From contig CANLWV010000004.1 in the NCBI GenBank assembly GCA_947494965.1, forward strand, positions 62,001 to 126,000: a stretch of 64,000 nt of DNA, given 5' to 3'. The position numbers were made by a program, and so were the translations under genes. Under the pieces are notes generated by a model, which was given only the letters and a program-made list of their open reading frames with translations, was not told the DNA's origin and searched no databases. Below, piece by piece: positions 40,565 through 51,679 of this stretch (positions are counted from its first letter, which is position 1; each line of letters begins with the position of its first letter). The DNA is from an uncultured Salinicoccus sp. (GTDB lineage Bacteria; Bacillota; Bacilli; Staphylococcales; Salinicoccaceae).

Positions 40565-41735
40565 AATGGTCATTGAAATTAAGAACAATGCTGCAGAGGG
40601 ATTCCACCCCGGCCTTCAAGCCATCCTCATCGATGTCGAACAATGGATGGTGATGAGGATGATCGATTCCTTTTTCCGGATTACGGACGCCAGTATAGAA
40701 ATAGCAGCCAGGCACTTTTTCAAGGTAATAGGCAAAATCCTCACCACCCATGGAAGGAGGGTTTTCTTCAGTGATTTTTACATATGCTGCATCTTCAAGG
40801 GAATGGAGGACATGGTCAAGTTGCGAGTTATTGTTGAGCAGCGCAGGGTAGCCATGCTGATAGTCAAGTTTACATGTGACCTCGAAACTTGACTCGATGC
40901 CCTTTATGATGCCGTCCATCCGTCTCAGCACATCATCTTTTACACTTTGCTCGAATGTACGTATCGTGCCCCGCAGTTCCACTGAGTTGGGGATGACATT
41001 GAAAGAAGAACCCCCGTTGAACATGCTGGTCGTCACAACAGCTGACTTTAGGGGATCGACGGTGCGGGAAACGATGGATTGGAGCTGCTGGATCAGAGAA
41101 GCCCCGGCAACGACGGGATCAACCGCTTCGTGAGGTTCTGCACCGTGTCCCCCACGACCTTCTACAGTGATTGTAAAAGCATCTGCTGCGGCATATGCGA
41201 AATCCTTCGTGTAGGATAGCGTACCTGTTGGATAGAGGGAGGAGACATGTGTCCCGAATATATAATCGACACCATCAAGTGCGCCGTCCTCGATCATCGC
41301 CTGTGCACCCCCTGGAAGCATCTCCTCAGCATGCTGGAAGAGGAACACGACATTGACCTTCAGTTCTTCTTTGCGTGCCGCGAGTATACGTGCGGTTGTG
41401 ATGAGCATTGCAGTATGTGCATCGTGGCCGCATGCATGCATGATTCCCGGCACTGTGGACCTGTAGGGCACATCCTTTTCATCCTCGATCGGCAAGGCAT
41501 CAAAATCGGCGCGCAGCGCGATAGTTTTAAAGTCATCATCGATGTCCAGTCGAGCAACGATGCCATTGCCGCCTACATTCTGGCGGATGTCCAAGCCAAG
41601 GTCGCTGATCTGCTCATAGATATACTGTTTTGTTTCTGCTTCCTTAAAGGAGAGCTCCGGGTGCATATGCATATGCCGGCGCATATGAACCATTTCCTCA
41701 TATAGGTTTTCTATATCCTGTTGGATCTTCATCAT
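40563..41735 (-). CDS. M20 family amidohydrolase (third of three)
   Basis: A 390-residue metal-dependent amidohydrolase of the M20D group (hippurate hydrolase/N-acyl-amino-acid hydrolase type). Metal ligands are in MHACGHDAHT (99-108), the HAEE segment near 136 and GGEDFAYYLEKVPG near 350; a lid/dimerisation domain lies between about 180 and 300. Start ATG 41735 overlaps the stop of the upstream copy in an ATGA arrangement with AAGGAGGCGAG before it. S. aureus has a single gene of this family between tuf and kbl; here there are three. Substrate unknown. Confidence 0.85.
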   Translation of the reverse strand: MMKIQQDIENLYEEMVHMRRHMHMHPELSFKEAETKQYIYEQISDLGLDIRQNVGGNGIVARLDIDDDFKTIALRADFDALPIEDEKDVPYRSTVPGIMHACGHDAHTAMLITTARILAARKEELKVNVVFLFQHAEEMLPGGAQAMIEDGALDGVDYIFGTHVSSLYPTGTLSYTKDFAYAAADAFTITVEGRGGHGAEPHEAVDPVVAGASLIQQLQSIVSRTVDPLKSAVVTTSMFNGGSSFNVIPNSVELRGTIRTFEQSVKDDVLRRMDGIIKGIESSFEVTCKLDYQHGYPALLNNNSQLDHVLHSLEDAAYVKITEENPPSMGGEDFAYYLEKVPGCYFYTGVRNPEKGIDHPHHHPLFDIDEDGLKAGVESLCSIVLNFNDH

Positions 41736-42922
41736 ATGCTCGCCTCCTTATCGAAGTAGTTGAATACGGATTTCACCATGACGGAGACGGCATTCGTCAA
41801 GCCTTTCTCATCAATATCGAACTTGCCATGATGATGCGGGTAGTCGGCTTTGAAATTGGTGTTGCGGGTACCGGTATAGTAGAAGGTGCCTGGCACCCTC
41901 TGTAGGTAATAGGAGAAATCTTCCCCGCCGAGATCCGGTTCCAGCTCCTGCACTTCCTGTACTGTAGAGATGTCAGTCGCCGCCTGGAGAACGAGATCTG
42001 TCTTGTCGGTATCATTAACCACAGGAGGATACCCTTTCATATAATCGAGGTCATAGGTTATTCCTGTTGTGGTCACAAGGCCTTCAAGGCACTTTTTAAG
42101 TTCGTTGATCATCACCGCCTGTGTCTCGTGGTTGAAAGTCCGGATAGTGCCTCCGACTTCAACCGTATCGGGAATGATATTATGCTGGTGTCCGGCATTG
42201 AACATTGTGATGGATAGGACGACAGGCTCCATCGGCTTGGATTTTCTTGTGACGATGTACTGCAGCTGATTGCAGAAGGTAATGGCTGCAGCGACAGGAT
42301 CGATTGCGACGTGCGGTTTTGAAGCATGGCCGCCGCGCCCGTTTATCTTAATGGTGAAGTCGTCGGGCATGCCGGTTGCCGTGCCGTATTTATAGCCGAT
42401 TGTACCGACATCGAGGCCACTGCTCACATGTTGGCCAAATATGGCGTCCACTCCGTGCAGACAGTCATCCGCAATCATCTGCAAGGCGCCTCCCGGGTCG
42501 ACTTCTTCAGCATGCTGGAAGATAAATACCACGTTGCCGCGCAGCTGTGCTTTATTTTCAGAAAGGATGCGGGCTACGGTGAGCAGTACTGCGGTATGGG
42601 CATCATGGCCGCAGGCATGCATCACCCCGGGTACGGTCGAACGGTAGGGCACATCCTTCTGGTCCTGTATCGGTAGGGCATCAAAATCAGCGCGCAATGC
42701 GACTGTCGGTCGCTCCGGGTCGATGATCAGACGACCTACAACACCTCTGCCGCCGACGCCTTCTTTTGTCTCTATGCCGAGCTCCCTTAAGTATTCTGCG
42801 ATATATGCGGGAGTCTGGACTTCATGGAAGGACAGCTCCGGGTACATATGGAAATGGCGTCTCAATCTGACCATTTCATCGTAGTGGTCTTCCGCCAATT
42901 GTTCTATCATTCTTGTTTCCAT
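41732..42922 (-). CDS. M20 family amidohydrolase (second of three)
   Basis: A 396-residue paralogue of its two neighbours with the same M20D pattern: MHACGHDAHT near residue 99, FQHAEEVDPGG near 134, and DLGGEDFSYYLQRVPG near 353. Its 5' end overlaps the first copy by 16 bp and its stop overlaps the third copy by 4 bp, so the three genes are translated from one mRNA. The sequences are clearly diverged in the lid domain (for example GQHVSSGLDVGTIGYKYG here), which suggests different acyl or amino-acid preferences after duplication. Confidence 0.85.
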   Translation of the reverse strand: METRMIEQLAEDHYDEMVRLRRHFHMYPELSFHEVQTPAYIAEYLRELGIETKEGVGGRGVVGRLIIDPERPTVALRADFDALPIQDQKDVPYRSTVPGVMHACGHDAHTAVLLTVARILSENKAQLRGNVVFIFQHAEEVDPGGALQMIADDCLHGVDAIFGQHVSSGLDVGTIGYKYGTATGMPDDFTIKINGRGGHASKPHVAIDPVAAAITFCNQLQYIVTRKSKPMEPVVLSITMFNAGHQHNIIPDTVEVGGTIRTFNHETQAVMINELKKCLEGLVTTTGITYDLDYMKGYPPVVNDTDKTDLVLQAATDISTVQEVQELEPDLGGEDFSYYLQRVPGTFYYTGTRNTNFKADYPHHHGKFDIDEKGLTNAVSVMVKSVFNYFDKEASI

Positions 42923-44085
42923 TCAATCACCTGCTCAATCTCGAGAATTTTCATGAACATCGATAATCCACTGGTCATCGCTTCTTCATCCAAGTCGAAC
43001 ATGGGATGGTGGTGGACATAATCACTCTGCTTGGCTGCATTGCCCGATCCCGTGAAGAAGAAGGCCCCCGGGACCTCATTGATATAGTAGGAAAAATCCT
43101 CGCCTATCATCATCGGCTTGGCAGTCTCAAAGGAAAGACCTATGGCAGCTGCGGCTTCTTCGATGATCTCTGCTTCCCTGTTATGGTTAACGACTGCAGG
43201 ATAGCCGATATTATACTCAAGTTCAGCGGTCGCCCCCCGTTTCCTTGCTGTGTAGTCGACTTCTTTTTGGAAGATATCCTTGATGCGTTCTTTGATGGAC
43301 TGCTCGAAAGTTCTTACCGTACCAACCAGCTCAGCCGTGTCCGGGATGACGTTAAAGGCATCGCCGGCACGTATTTTACCGACGGTGACGACTGCATTGT
43401 CGAGGGGGGATATTTGCCGTGATACAGCAGTCTGCAGACTGGTGATCAGCTCTGCTGCAATGATTATGGGGTCGACTGCTTGACTTGGATGTGCTGCATG
43501 GCCACCCCGGCCTTTTATTTTTATTTTGAACATATCCGGACTGGATATGATGGGGCCTGGTTTTGTCTTGATTGTATGGGTCGGATACTGGCTCCAGTAA
43601 TGCTGGCCGTAGACCCTATCGATGCCGTCGAGGACACCATCCTCGACCATCGCAACTGCACCGCCTGGCTGTATCTCCTCAGCGAATTGAAAGATGAAGG
43701 ATACGCTGCCTTGAATGGCGTCCCTATTTTCATAAAGGAGATCGAGCAGTGCAAGCAGTGTACTTGTATGGGCATCATGCCCGCACGCATGCATGACACC
43801 GTCCACTGTAGATCTATAGGGCACATCTTTCCCGTCATGTATGGGAAGGGCATCGAAATCGGCACGGATGGCGATGTGCGGATGTCCGCCATCGCCGATT
43901 GTAGCGAGGATGCCGCCTTTCCCGACCCCTTCACGTATTTTCAGCTCCGGGTACTTCTGCAAGCGTTTCAATATGTATCTGTAGGTCTCCTCTTCATGGA
44001 ATGAAACTTCCGGATGCATATGCAGATAACGTCTTGTGTCGATCATTCCGGGTAACGCCGCTTGTGCCATATCCCGAATCTTCAT
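42907..44085 (-). CDS. M20 family amidohydrolase (first of three)
   Basis: A 392-residue M20D-type amidohydrolase, promoter-proximal in the operon. Motifs: MHACGHDAHTST near 98, FQFAEEIQPGGA near 132, and MIGEDFSYYINEVPG near 346; the last has MIGED in place of GGED of the other copies. ATG 44085 has AAGGAGGTTG upstream and aligns with the family start; the open frame continues 24 codons upstream into the intergenic region without a site. It is divergent from kbl. Confidence 0.85.
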   Translation of the reverse strand: MKIRDMAQAALPGMIDTRRYLHMHPEVSFHEEETYRYILKRLQKYPELKIREGVGKGGILATIGDGGHPHIAIRADFDALPIHDGKDVPYRSTVDGVMHACGHDAHTSTLLALLDLLYENRDAIQGSVSFIFQFAEEIQPGGAVAMVEDGVLDGIDRVYGQHYWSQYPTHTIKTKPGPIISSPDMFKIKIKGRGGHAAHPSQAVDPIIIAAELITSLQTAVSRQISPLDNAVVTVGKIRAGDAFNVIPDTAELVGTVRTFEQSIKERIKDIFQKEVDYTARKRGATAELEYNIGYPAVVNHNREAEIIEEAAAAIGLSFETAKPMMIGEDFSYYINEVPGAFFFTGSGNAAKQSDYVHHHPMFDLDEEAMTSGLSMFMKILEIEQVIEWKQE

Positions 44086-44219
44086 AACTTCAACCTCCTT
44101 GGTCATGTCATATAATATTATCAAATTTTCGAACTTTTTGGAACTTAATAAAAACATCGTTTCAATTCTAAGACAGCTTTCAATTATGATATGATATGGG
44201 AAAGAGGAGGAGATTGTAA

Positions 44220-45410
44220 ATGTCTAAAATTTTGGATGAGTATCTTGCATCAAATCTGCAGGAATTGAAAAATAACGGACTCTATAATGAAATCGATGTG
44301 GTTGAAGGTGCCAATGGACCAGAAATCACGATTGGCGGCAAGAAGCTGATCAATCTATCTTCCAACAACTATCTCGGCCTTGCGACGGACGAGACACTTA
44401 AGAAGGTTGCGAAAGAAGCAATCGATACCCATGGTGTAGGCGCAGGCGCCGTACGTACAATCAACGGTACCCTGGATCTGCATGTGGACCTGGAAGAGAC
44501 TTTGGCTAAATTCAAAGGCACTGAAGCGGCAGTTGCATTCCAATCCGGTTTCAACTGTAACATGGCAGCGATTCAGGCGGTCATGGGCAAAGAGGATGCG
44601 ATCCTGTCTGATGAATTGAACCACGCCTCAATCATCGACGGATGCCGCCTTTCCCGCGCAAAAATCATCCGTGTAAACCACTCCGATATGGATGATCTCC
44701 GCAAAAAAGCCAAAGAAGCTGTGGAATCGGGCCAGTACGGAAAAGTCATGTACATTACTGACGGTGTATTCTCGATGGATGGCGATGTTGCGTTGCTGCC
44801 GGAAATCGTGGAAATCGCCAAGGAATTCGACCTCATCACATATGTGGACGACGCACACGGTTCAGGTGTCATGGGCAAAGGTGCAGGAACTGTTAAGCAC
44901 TTCGGCCTGGAGAAGGAAATCGACATCCAGATGGGTACACTGTCAAAAGCGATCGGTGTCGTCGGCGGCTATGTTGCAGGTAGTCAAAATCTGATCGACT
45001 ACCTTAAAGTGGCAGCCCGTCCATTCCTGTTCTCCACATCACTGACACCTGGGGATACGCGTGCGATAACTGAGGCAGTCCACAAGCTGATGGATTCCAC
45101 AGAGCTGCACGACAAGCTCTGGGAGAATGGTGATTACCTGAAAAAAGGCCTTAAGAATCTCGGTTTTGATATCGGTAATTCCGCAACACCGATCACCCCT
45201 TGCATAATCGGCGATGAAAAGACGACCCAGGAGTTCTCGAAACGCCTCATGGAAGAAGGCGTATATGCCAAGTCCATCGTCTTCCCGACTGTACCCAAAG
45301 GTACAGGGCGTGTAAGGAACATGCCGACGGCAGCACACACTAAAGAAATGTTGGATGATGCGCTTGCTGCATATGAAAAAGTAGGAAAAGAACTGAACGT
45401 AATCTCATAA
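44220..45410 (+). CDS. kbl: Glycine C-acetyltransferase (2-amino-3-ketobutyrate CoA ligase)
   Basis: A 396-residue PLP enzyme of the alpha-oxoamine synthase family. It splits 2-amino-3-ketobutyrate with CoA into glycine and acetyl-CoA. The PLP lysine lies in [13 protein letters not shown] near 240 and the cofactor Asp/His in YVDDAHGSG near 209. AGGAGGAGA precedes the ATG. The paired threonine dehydrogenase gene follows after 15 bp, so the two form a threonine-to-glycine operon. Staphylococci have the same pair behind tuf and the amidohydrolase. Confidence 0.92.
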   Translation: MSKILDEYLASNLQELKNNGLYNEIDVVEGANGPEITIGGKKLINLSSNNYLGLATDETLKKVAKEAIDTHGVGAGAVRTINGTLDLHVDLEETLAKFKGTEAAVAFQSGFNCNMAAIQAVMGKEDAILSDELNHASIIDGCRLSRAKIIRVNHSDMDDLRKKAKEAVESGQYGKVMYITDGVFSMDGDVALLPEIVEIAKEFDLITYVDDAHGSGVMGKGAGTVKHFGLEKEIDIQMGTLSKAIGVVGGYVAGSQNLIDYLKVAARPFLFSTSLTPGDTRAITEAVHKLMDSTELHDKLWENGDYLKKGLKNLGFDIGNSATPITPCIIGDEKTTQEFSKRLMEEGVYAKSIVFPTVPKGTGRVRNMPTAAHTKEMLDDALAAYEKVGKELNVIS

Positions 45411-45425
45411 TTAAGGAGCACGGCG

Positions 45426-46367
45426 ATGGAACGGATTATTATTACCGGTGCGCTCGGGCAGATCGGCACTGAGCTGACTTTAAAACTAAGAGAGAAATAC
45501 GGGGACGAAAATGTTCTGCCGACGGACATCAAAGAACCTGAGAGTGACGAATTGAAAGGTAAGCCCTTTGAGATCCTGGATGTCAGGGATAAAACGCGGA
45601 TGGATGAAATCGTAGAGGATTTCAAACCCGATACGATTATGCATATGGCCGCGCTACTCAGCGCGACTTGCGAAAAGAATCCGCAATTCGCTTGGGACAT
45701 CAATATGGGAGGACTTGTAAACGCCCTTGAGACCGCAAGGGAGCGGGACCTTAAATTCTTCACTCCAAGTTCCATCGGTGCTTTCGGACCATCGACTCCG
45801 AAGGAGAACACCCCGCAGGTCACCATCCAGAGGCCGACCACGATGTATGGTGTGAATAAAGTATCGGGAGAACTGCTGTGTGACTACTACCATGAGAAAT
45901 TTGGTGTGGACACACGGGGCGTGAGGTTCCCGGGACTCATTTCCCATGTCAAGGAGCCCGGCGGCGGTACAACCGATTATGCCGTTGAAATCTTCTTTGA
46001 AGCCATCCGGAATGGACAGTATACATCGTTCATAGATAAAAATACGAATATGGACATGATGTATATGGATGATGCCATCGAGGCGATCATCAAGCTGATG
46101 GAAGCGGATGCTTCGAATCTGGAACACCGCAACGCCTTCAACGTCACAGCGATGAGCATCAATCCTGAGATGGTGGCGAATGAAATCAAAAAGCATATAC
46201 CCGACTTCGAACTGTTCTATGATGTGGACCCTGTACGTCAGGGGATCGCAGAGAGTTGGCCGAACGCCATCGATGCGACGGAAGCTGAACGGCAGTGGGG
46301 ATTTGCACCACAATACGACCTTGAAAAAATGACTGTAACAATGTTGGAAGCAATACGAAATAAATGA
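45426..46367 (+). CDS. tdh: L-threonine 3-dehydrogenase, short-chain epimerase type
   Basis: A 313-residue NAD-dependent enzyme that oxidises L-threonine to 2-amino-3-ketobutyrate, feeding Kbl. It belongs to the extended SDR/epimerase family, not the zinc alcohol dehydrogenase type. Nucleotide motif GALGQIG near residue 6, catalytic Tyr/Lys in [11 protein letters not shown] near 138, and the substrate-region [20 protein letters not shown] near 174. Host-like codon use and the kbl neighbour mark it as the resident gene. Bases 45435-46276 are repeated at 5304-6145. AAGGAGCACGG precedes the ATG. Confidence 0.93.
   Translation: MERIIITGALGQIGTELTLKLREKYGDENVLPTDIKEPESDELKGKPFEILDVRDKTRMDEIVEDFKPDTIMHMAALLSATCEKNPQFAWDINMGGLVNALETARERDLKFFTPSSIGAFGPSTPKENTPQVTIQRPTTMYGVNKVSGELLCDYYHEKFGVDTRGVRFPGLISHVKEPGGGTTDYAVEIFFEAIRNGQYTSFIDKNTNMDMMYMDDAIEAIIKLMEADASNLEHRNAFNVTAMSINPEMVANEIKKHIPDFELFYDVDPVRQGIAESWPNAIDATEAERQWGFAPQYDLEKMTVTMLEAIRNK
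45435..46276 (+). repeat. 842-bp direct repeat, copy 2 (interior of tdh)
   Basis: Apparently identical to 5304-6145. Both ends fall within coding sequence; this copy has the composition of the surrounding chromosome and is the likely donor. Confidence 0.9.
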
Positions 46368-46395
46368 TAAGAAGGCATACTGCCTTCTTATTTTT
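46367..46395 (+). terminator. kbl-tdh terminator
   Basis: ATAAGAAGGCA (46367-46377), loop TAC, TGCCTTCTTAT (46381-46391), then T's. Confidence 0.9.
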
Positions 46396-46412
46396 CTGAT
46401 TGGGGCAGTTTA

Positions 46413-47581
<1,169 letters not shown>

Positions 47582-47642
47582 AATAATGAATGAATTTTCT
47601 GATAAAATGAATTTAAAATGATAAGGGAGTTTTAGAACGCTT

Positions 47643-48548
47643 ATGGTCAAATTAATCGCATTGGATATGGATGGGACATTGTTGACTCCCCACCATGACA
47701 TCAGCCGCCGGAATATGGAGGCGATCAATGAAGCGATGAAACGGGGAATACAGGTTGTCGTGGCGACTGGGCGTGCCTTCTATGAAGCGCATGGCATCAT
47801 ACGCCAACTCAACACCCCGCTACCTTATATATGTCTGAATGGAGCAGAAGTGCGCAACGAGTCCCATGAGATACTGGCGACGAATGCGCTGAATGCCGAA
47901 CTGGTCCATAAGGTGGCGGATGTGTTCCGCTCAGAGGATATTTTCTATCAGATCTATACCGACCGTGCCATCTATACGGCAGACGTGGAACGCGATATCC
48001 AGATTTTCATGGAGCTTGCGGGGGAAGAAAACAATCCCGCTAGCGAGAAGAGAATCAGAGGGTTCATGGAAGAGCGCCTGAAAAGCGGCACCTTGGTGGA
48101 GACAGATGACTATAGGACGATATTCGAGAACGAGGAAGAGAACATTTTGAAACTGCTCGCCTCTTCGCCAAGCAAACCAAAGCTTTTCCGGGCGAGGAAT
48201 GAACTCTATGACATCGGTAATCTGGCAGTATCCTCTTCATCTGAAGGAAATATAGAACTGACTCATGAAAATGCACAGAAAGGCATTGCACTCACTGATA
48301 TCGCCAACATCATGAATATTGATATGAAAGATGTCATGGCAGTCGGGGACAATCTCAATGACATCTCCATGTTGAAACGAGTCGGTATGGCAGTAGCGAT
48401 GGGTAACGCCGCTTCCGAAGTGAAGGCCATCGCAGATAAAGTGACAGAAAGCAACACCGAGGACGGTGTTGCCATAGCCATTGAAGAGGCGCTTGACCTA
48501 CTTGAAGAAAAGCAGGAGGCCCAAGCTGGGGACTTATCCGAATCGTAG
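47643..48548 (+). CDS. Cof-type HAD-IIB phosphatase
   Basis: A 301-residue sugar- or nucleotide-phosphate phosphatase of the Cof/YidA class. Motif I is ALDMDGTLL (6-14), motif II VATGRAFYE near 40, and the C-terminal motif MAVGDNLNDISML near 235. A large C2 cap lies between about 85 and 190. The final 20 residues are acidic and variable. It is a stand-alone gene ended by the hairpin at 48583-48614. The substrate cannot be assigned. Confidence 0.87.
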   Translation: MVKLIALDMDGTLLTPHHDISRRNMEAINEAMKRGIQVVVATGRAFYEAHGIIRQLNTPLPYICLNGAEVRNESHEILATNALNAELVHKVADVFRSEDIFYQIYTDRAIYTADVERDIQIFMELAGEENNPASEKRIRGFMEERLKSGTLVETDDYRTIFENEEENILKLLASSPSKPKLFRARNELYDIGNLAVSSSSEGNIELTHENAQKGIALTDIANIMNIDMKDVMAVGDNLNDISMLKRVGMAVAMGNAASEVKAIADKVTESNTEDGVAIAIEEALDLLEEKQEAQAGDLSES

Positions 48549-48582
48549 AATTGTGATAATCAGCATAGGCGCAATTACCAGA

Positions 48583-48618
48583 AATGCCCGATTCCTTATA
48601 AGGAATCGGGCATTTTAT
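48583..48618 (+). terminator. Terminator of the Cof-type phosphatase gene
   Basis: A perfect 16-bp inverted repeat (AATGCCCGATTCCTTA, 48583-48598, with 48599-48614) and a T-rich tail. Confidence 0.9.
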
Positions 48619-48669
48619 TATTTTTATATGGCTTTAGGTGACTTATATTTTAGATTAAAGTGACGATGA

Positions 48670-48708
48670 AAAAGGACCGGGCAGCTCAATTTGCTGTCCG
48701 GTCCTTTT
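48670..48708 (-). terminator. folE2 operon terminator
   Basis: AAAGGACCGGGCAGC and GCTGTCCGGTCCTTTT pair around a short loop, 35 bases 3' of folE2. T-runs occur on both strands. Confidence 0.85.
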
Positions 48709-48743
48709 GTGTATCTGCCGCTTCCACCATAATAGAGGCGCGA

Positions 48744-49622
48744 TTATTTTTGGTATGACATCCTGCTGAAGGCGTCATGCTGGTGGATGCTTTCTTCATT
48801 GCGGCATTCAAGCTCGAAGCCTTTGACCCAGTCGAGCTCCACTAGATCATAGGCGATCAGGCGGATGAGATCCTCTACGAAGCGCGGATTTTCATAGGCA
48901 CGTTCTGTGACCATCTTTTCGTCCGTACGCTTCAATATCGGATAAAGCTGGGAAGATGCGTTGATTTCAAGCAGTTGATACAGCTGCTCCTTATGATCTT
49001 CCGGCAATTCGGCATCCGGATCGATATCGAGCAGCACTTTTACGTAGCCGCGCTGATTGTGCGCACTGTATTCACTGATTTCCTTTGAGCAAGGGCATAG
49101 TGTAGTGACCATGGCCGTCATGCCCAGTTTTTTCTGTTGTACGCCATTGCCGTCGATCTTCAAGGCGTATTCGACATCGGCGTGCGCCATGCCGCTCAGA
49201 CGTGTCCCGGGGCTTGGTTTAGGGAAATACCATTTACCTGCTCCGGTAACTTCCGCTTCTTCCTGATGCATGCGCGTACGCAGTGTTTCCAATACATTTC
49301 CAAGAGTGGTGAAGTCGAGTGACACACCGCCCTCATTCTCCGTCTCCAGCGATTCAAGTATGCGGCTCATGTTGATGCCCTTTTCATCGCGTCTCAGACT
49401 TGTAGCCAATTCGAAGGTGCCGACCGATTGGTAGTCACCGATGACGACTGGATAGCTCAAATTATTTATGCCGACTGAGTCGACTTCAAACAGGAAATCC
49501 TTTTTTGAACTTTGCAGATCGGCCATGCATTCCTTTTCTTTAGGCTTTTTTCCTTCTATGGGATCGACGGATCCGAAATGCTTGAAACGGCCTTCTCTCG
49601 TAGTGAGATCCAATTGTTCCAT
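48744..49622 (-). CDS. folE2: GTP cyclohydrolase FolE2 (type IB)
   Basis: A 292-residue tunnelling-fold enzyme that makes 7,8-dihydroneopterin triphosphate from GTP, the first step of folate synthesis. Family features are the long type IB length, the Cys of [16 protein letters not shown]-like segment ([10 protein letters not shown] near 190) that binds metal, and [11 protein letters not shown] near 205 with the catalytic His. It is separated by 11 bp from bshB2, forming yojF-bshB2-folE2 on the minus strand. S. aureus has FolE2 in the same region. Confidence 0.92.
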   Translation of the reverse strand: MEQLDLTTREGRFKHFGSVDPIEGKKPKEKECMADLQSSKKDFLFEVDSVGINNLSYPVVIGDYQSVGTFELATSLRRDEKGINMSRILESLETENEGGVSLDFTTLGNVLETLRTRMHQEEAEVTGAGKWYFPKPSPGTRLSGMAHADVEYALKIDGNGVQQKKLGMTAMVTTLCPCSKEISEYSAHNQRGYVKVLLDIDPDAELPEDHKEQLYQLLEINASSQLYPILKRTDEKMVTERAYENPRFVEDLIRLIAYDLVELDWVKGFELECRNEESIHQHDAFSRMSYQK

Positions 49623-49633
49623 GTCTCTTCTCC

Positions 49634-50302
49634 TTAATCTATATCATAACTGTAGAACACTTCATTCTTCATCCACATCTGGCGGGCTGCTTCACTTTCC
49701 GCAGTATTTCCGGCGAGTGTCTTCAGAAGCGGACCGGTCTGCGATTCATGGGCGGCCATGATTTTCTCCTTGCGGTCTTCGTAACCTGAAATATCGACCG
49801 AAATATCGGGTTCCCCGAGATCTTTGTATGTGTCGTTGCTGAATGCGACGAGCTGAAGCGCCGGACGTTCTGCAGGCGCCATCTCTTTTACTGCTGCAAT
49901 GACTGCTTCGGCTGTCGCTTCGTGGTCGGGGTGGACGGAGTAGCCTGGATAGAATGTGATGATCCTTGACGGGTTCAATTCATCGATCATATCTTTGACG
50001 ATACCCTTTAAGTGACCTGGTGCTTCGAATTCCAATGTCTTGTCGCGGTAGCCCAACAGACGCAGATCATCCAGACCGATCAGTCGTGCGCTTTCCTGCA
50101 CTTCTTTCTTTCTGATCTCATGCAGTGATTCGCGGGTTGCAAATGGCGGATAGCCAAGGTTGCGCCCCATATCACCGAATGTCAGGCAGGCGTATGTGAC
50201 GGGCACGCCCATATCCACGTAGCGGCTCATCGTCCCGCTGACACCGAATGCTTCATCATCGGGGTGGGGGAAGATGACGAGTACTTGTCTTTCCTTTTCC
50301 AT
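49634..50302 (-). CDS. bshB2: Bacillithiol biosynthesis deacetylase BshB2
   Basis: A 222-residue zinc-dependent LmbE-type deacetylase. It removes acetyl from N-acetylglucosaminyl-malate during bacillithiol synthesis. The zinc motif is [10 protein letters not shown] (10-19) and the third ligand His lies in [14 protein letters not shown] near 125. AATAGGAGGCACGG precedes the ATG. The gene is 11 bp from both yojF and folE2; the yojF-yojG(bshB2) pair is also found in B. subtilis. Confidence 0.92.
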   Translation of the reverse strand: MEKERQVLVIFPHPDDEAFGVSGTMSRYVDMGVPVTYACLTFGDMGRNLGYPPFATRESLHEIRKKEVQESARLIGLDDLRLLGYRDKTLEFEAPGHLKGIVKDMIDELNPSRIITFYPGYSVHPDHEATAEAVIAAVKEMAPAERPALQLVAFSNDTYKDLGEPDISVDISGYEDRKEKIMAAHESQTGPLLKTLAGNTAESEAARQMWMKNEVFYSYDID

Positions 50303-50313
50303 GTCCGTGCCTC

Positions 50314-50673
50314 CTATTTCAAGAATTCCTGGGTGGAGATTTCCAATGCACTGGCGAGTTTTCCATCGTAGTTGAAGCCATGCATTATAAATTCATTGTC
50401 GTCATTCACTTCGTAATGTGTCAGGCCAAGGACATATATCCAGCCATCATTATCGAGTTTGAGGCCTACGCGGTATTCACCATTTTCGCCACCGCGTATG
50501 CCGCCTTGGACGAATGTCACCTGGACGTTGCGGAGGAACATCCCAGCATTGAAGACTTTGTCGTCGAAGTGGCTGGCGTACATGCCTCCGGTAACTTCCA
50601 CATGTACAAACACTTTCTTGTTCTGGTAGCTGTCCAGCAGCTGCTGGACCTTATCCCGATTGATCTTTTCCAT
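50314..50673 (-). CDS. YojF family protein (DUF1806)
   Basis: A 119-residue soluble protein of unknown biochemical function belonging to the YojF/DUF1806 family. It appears as an all-beta small domain with the conserved stretch FVHVEVTGGMYASHF near 21 and GLKLDNDGWIYVLGLTHYE near 70. It is always beside bshB2 in staphylococci and bacilli, so a role in bacillithiol metabolism is likely. AAGGAGCG precedes the ATG. It is the first gene of the three-gene minus-strand operon. Confidence 0.85.
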   Translation of the reverse strand: MEKINRDKVQQLLDSYQNKKVFVHVEVTGGMYASHFDDKVFNAGMFLRNVQVTFVQGGIRGGENGEYRVGLKLDNDGWIYVLGLTHYEVNDDNEFIMHGFNYDGKLASALEISTQEFLK

Positions 50674-50706
50674 ATCTGTGAAACGCTCCTTAAATTAAAA
50701 CCTGAA

Positions 50707-50730
50707 GAAAGGGCGCCAGCGCCCTTTCCG
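50707..50730 (-). terminator. pdxK terminator
   Basis: GAAAGGGC (50707-50714) pairs with GCCCTTTC (50721-50728), immediately 3' of pdxK on the minus strand; on that strand it is followed by TTCAGGTTTT. Confidence 0.6.
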
Positions 50731-50731
50731 T

Positions 50732-51562
50732 CTATATTTGTTCGTCTGTAACATCAATTTTTTCGACGGTATTGAGCGCACCGTGTCGTACGACTCCGAC
50801 GTGTTCATTCATCTTCCAGCCGTTTTTGATCGCTGCCGTGACGAACGCCTTTGCATTCTTGATCGCTTCCAGAGGAGCCTGGCCGTTCGCAAGGTTTGCA
50901 GTGATGGCTGCGGCGAAAGTACATCCGGCGCCATGGTTGTAGGAAGCATCTATCTTTTTGCTTGAGAGCAGGTGGTACTCATTGCCATCATAATAGACAT
51001 CCACTGCTTTGTCGCCCTCGATTTCGGAACCACCTTTGATGATGACATGGTCGGCACCTTTGGAATGGATGACTTCGGCACATGCTTTGGCCTCATCCAA
51101 AGTTTTTGGTGTCTTCCTGCCGGCCAGCTGGCCGGCTTCGAAAAGGTTCGGTGTGACGACTGTCGCATGTGGAAGAAGGTGTTCAATCATGGCATCCACA
51201 AGTCCTGGATTGAGGACTTCGTCATCCCCTTTACATACCATGACCGGGTCGACGACGAAGTGGTCGGCCTGGCTGTCGAGAAAGGCTTTCTTACTGCGTT
51301 CTATCACTTCTTCAGAAGGCAGCATGCCTGTTTTGATTGCATCCGGGGAAATGGATAGGGCCGTTTCAAGCTGGTCATCCACGACTTCCAACGGAATCGG
51401 ATTGACGCCGTGGGACCACGTTTCGGGATCCATTGTGACAATGGTCGTCAATGCAGTCATGCCGTATGTTTCATGCTCCTGGAAAGTCTTCAGGTCAGCT
51501 GCAATTCCTGCGCCGCCGCTTGTATCTGAACCCGCAATGGTGAGCGTCTTTTTAAGTGCCAT
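50732..51562 (-). CDS. pdxK: Pyridoxine/hydroxymethylpyrimidine kinase PdxK
   Basis: A 276-residue ribokinase-fold kinase. It starts MALKKTLTIAGSDTSGGAG, with the substrate-binding DTSGGAG loop. VVDPVMVCKGDDEVLNP near 113 contains the Cys-Lys pair characteristic of the firmicute PdxK subgroup, which phosphorylates pyridoxine-type vitamers although it is related to ThiD. The catalytic Asp region is YNHGAGCTFAAAI near 208. It is very similar to S. aureus PdxK along its whole length. It is divergent from ung. Confidence 0.92.
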   Translation of the reverse strand: MALKKTLTIAGSDTSGGAGIAADLKTFQEHETYGMTALTTIVTMDPETWSHGVNPIPLEVVDDQLETALSISPDAIKTGMLPSEEVIERSKKAFLDSQADHFVVDPVMVCKGDDEVLNPGLVDAMIEHLLPHATVVTPNLFEAGQLAGRKTPKTLDEAKACAEVIHSKGADHVIIKGGSEIEGDKAVDVYYDGNEYHLLSSKKIDASYNHGAGCTFAAAITANLANGQAPLEAIKNAKAFVTAAIKNGWKMNEHVGVVRHGALNTVEKIDVTDEQI

Positions 51563-51679
51563 GATTTAAATTCCTCCAATGTGTCATTAATAATGGTATT
51601 TTACTATATAAGAGAGTGTATTTCTAGAGAGATGCTTGTATAGATGATATAATCAAAATTTAGACAGAGGTGAAAAGAG

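Noticed and set aside
45654-46313. Minus-strand open frame across tdh, also present in the second copy (5523-6065)
   Set aside because: It occurs twice only because the underlying tdh sequence is repeated; no start signals, no homology and opposite to a well supported gene.
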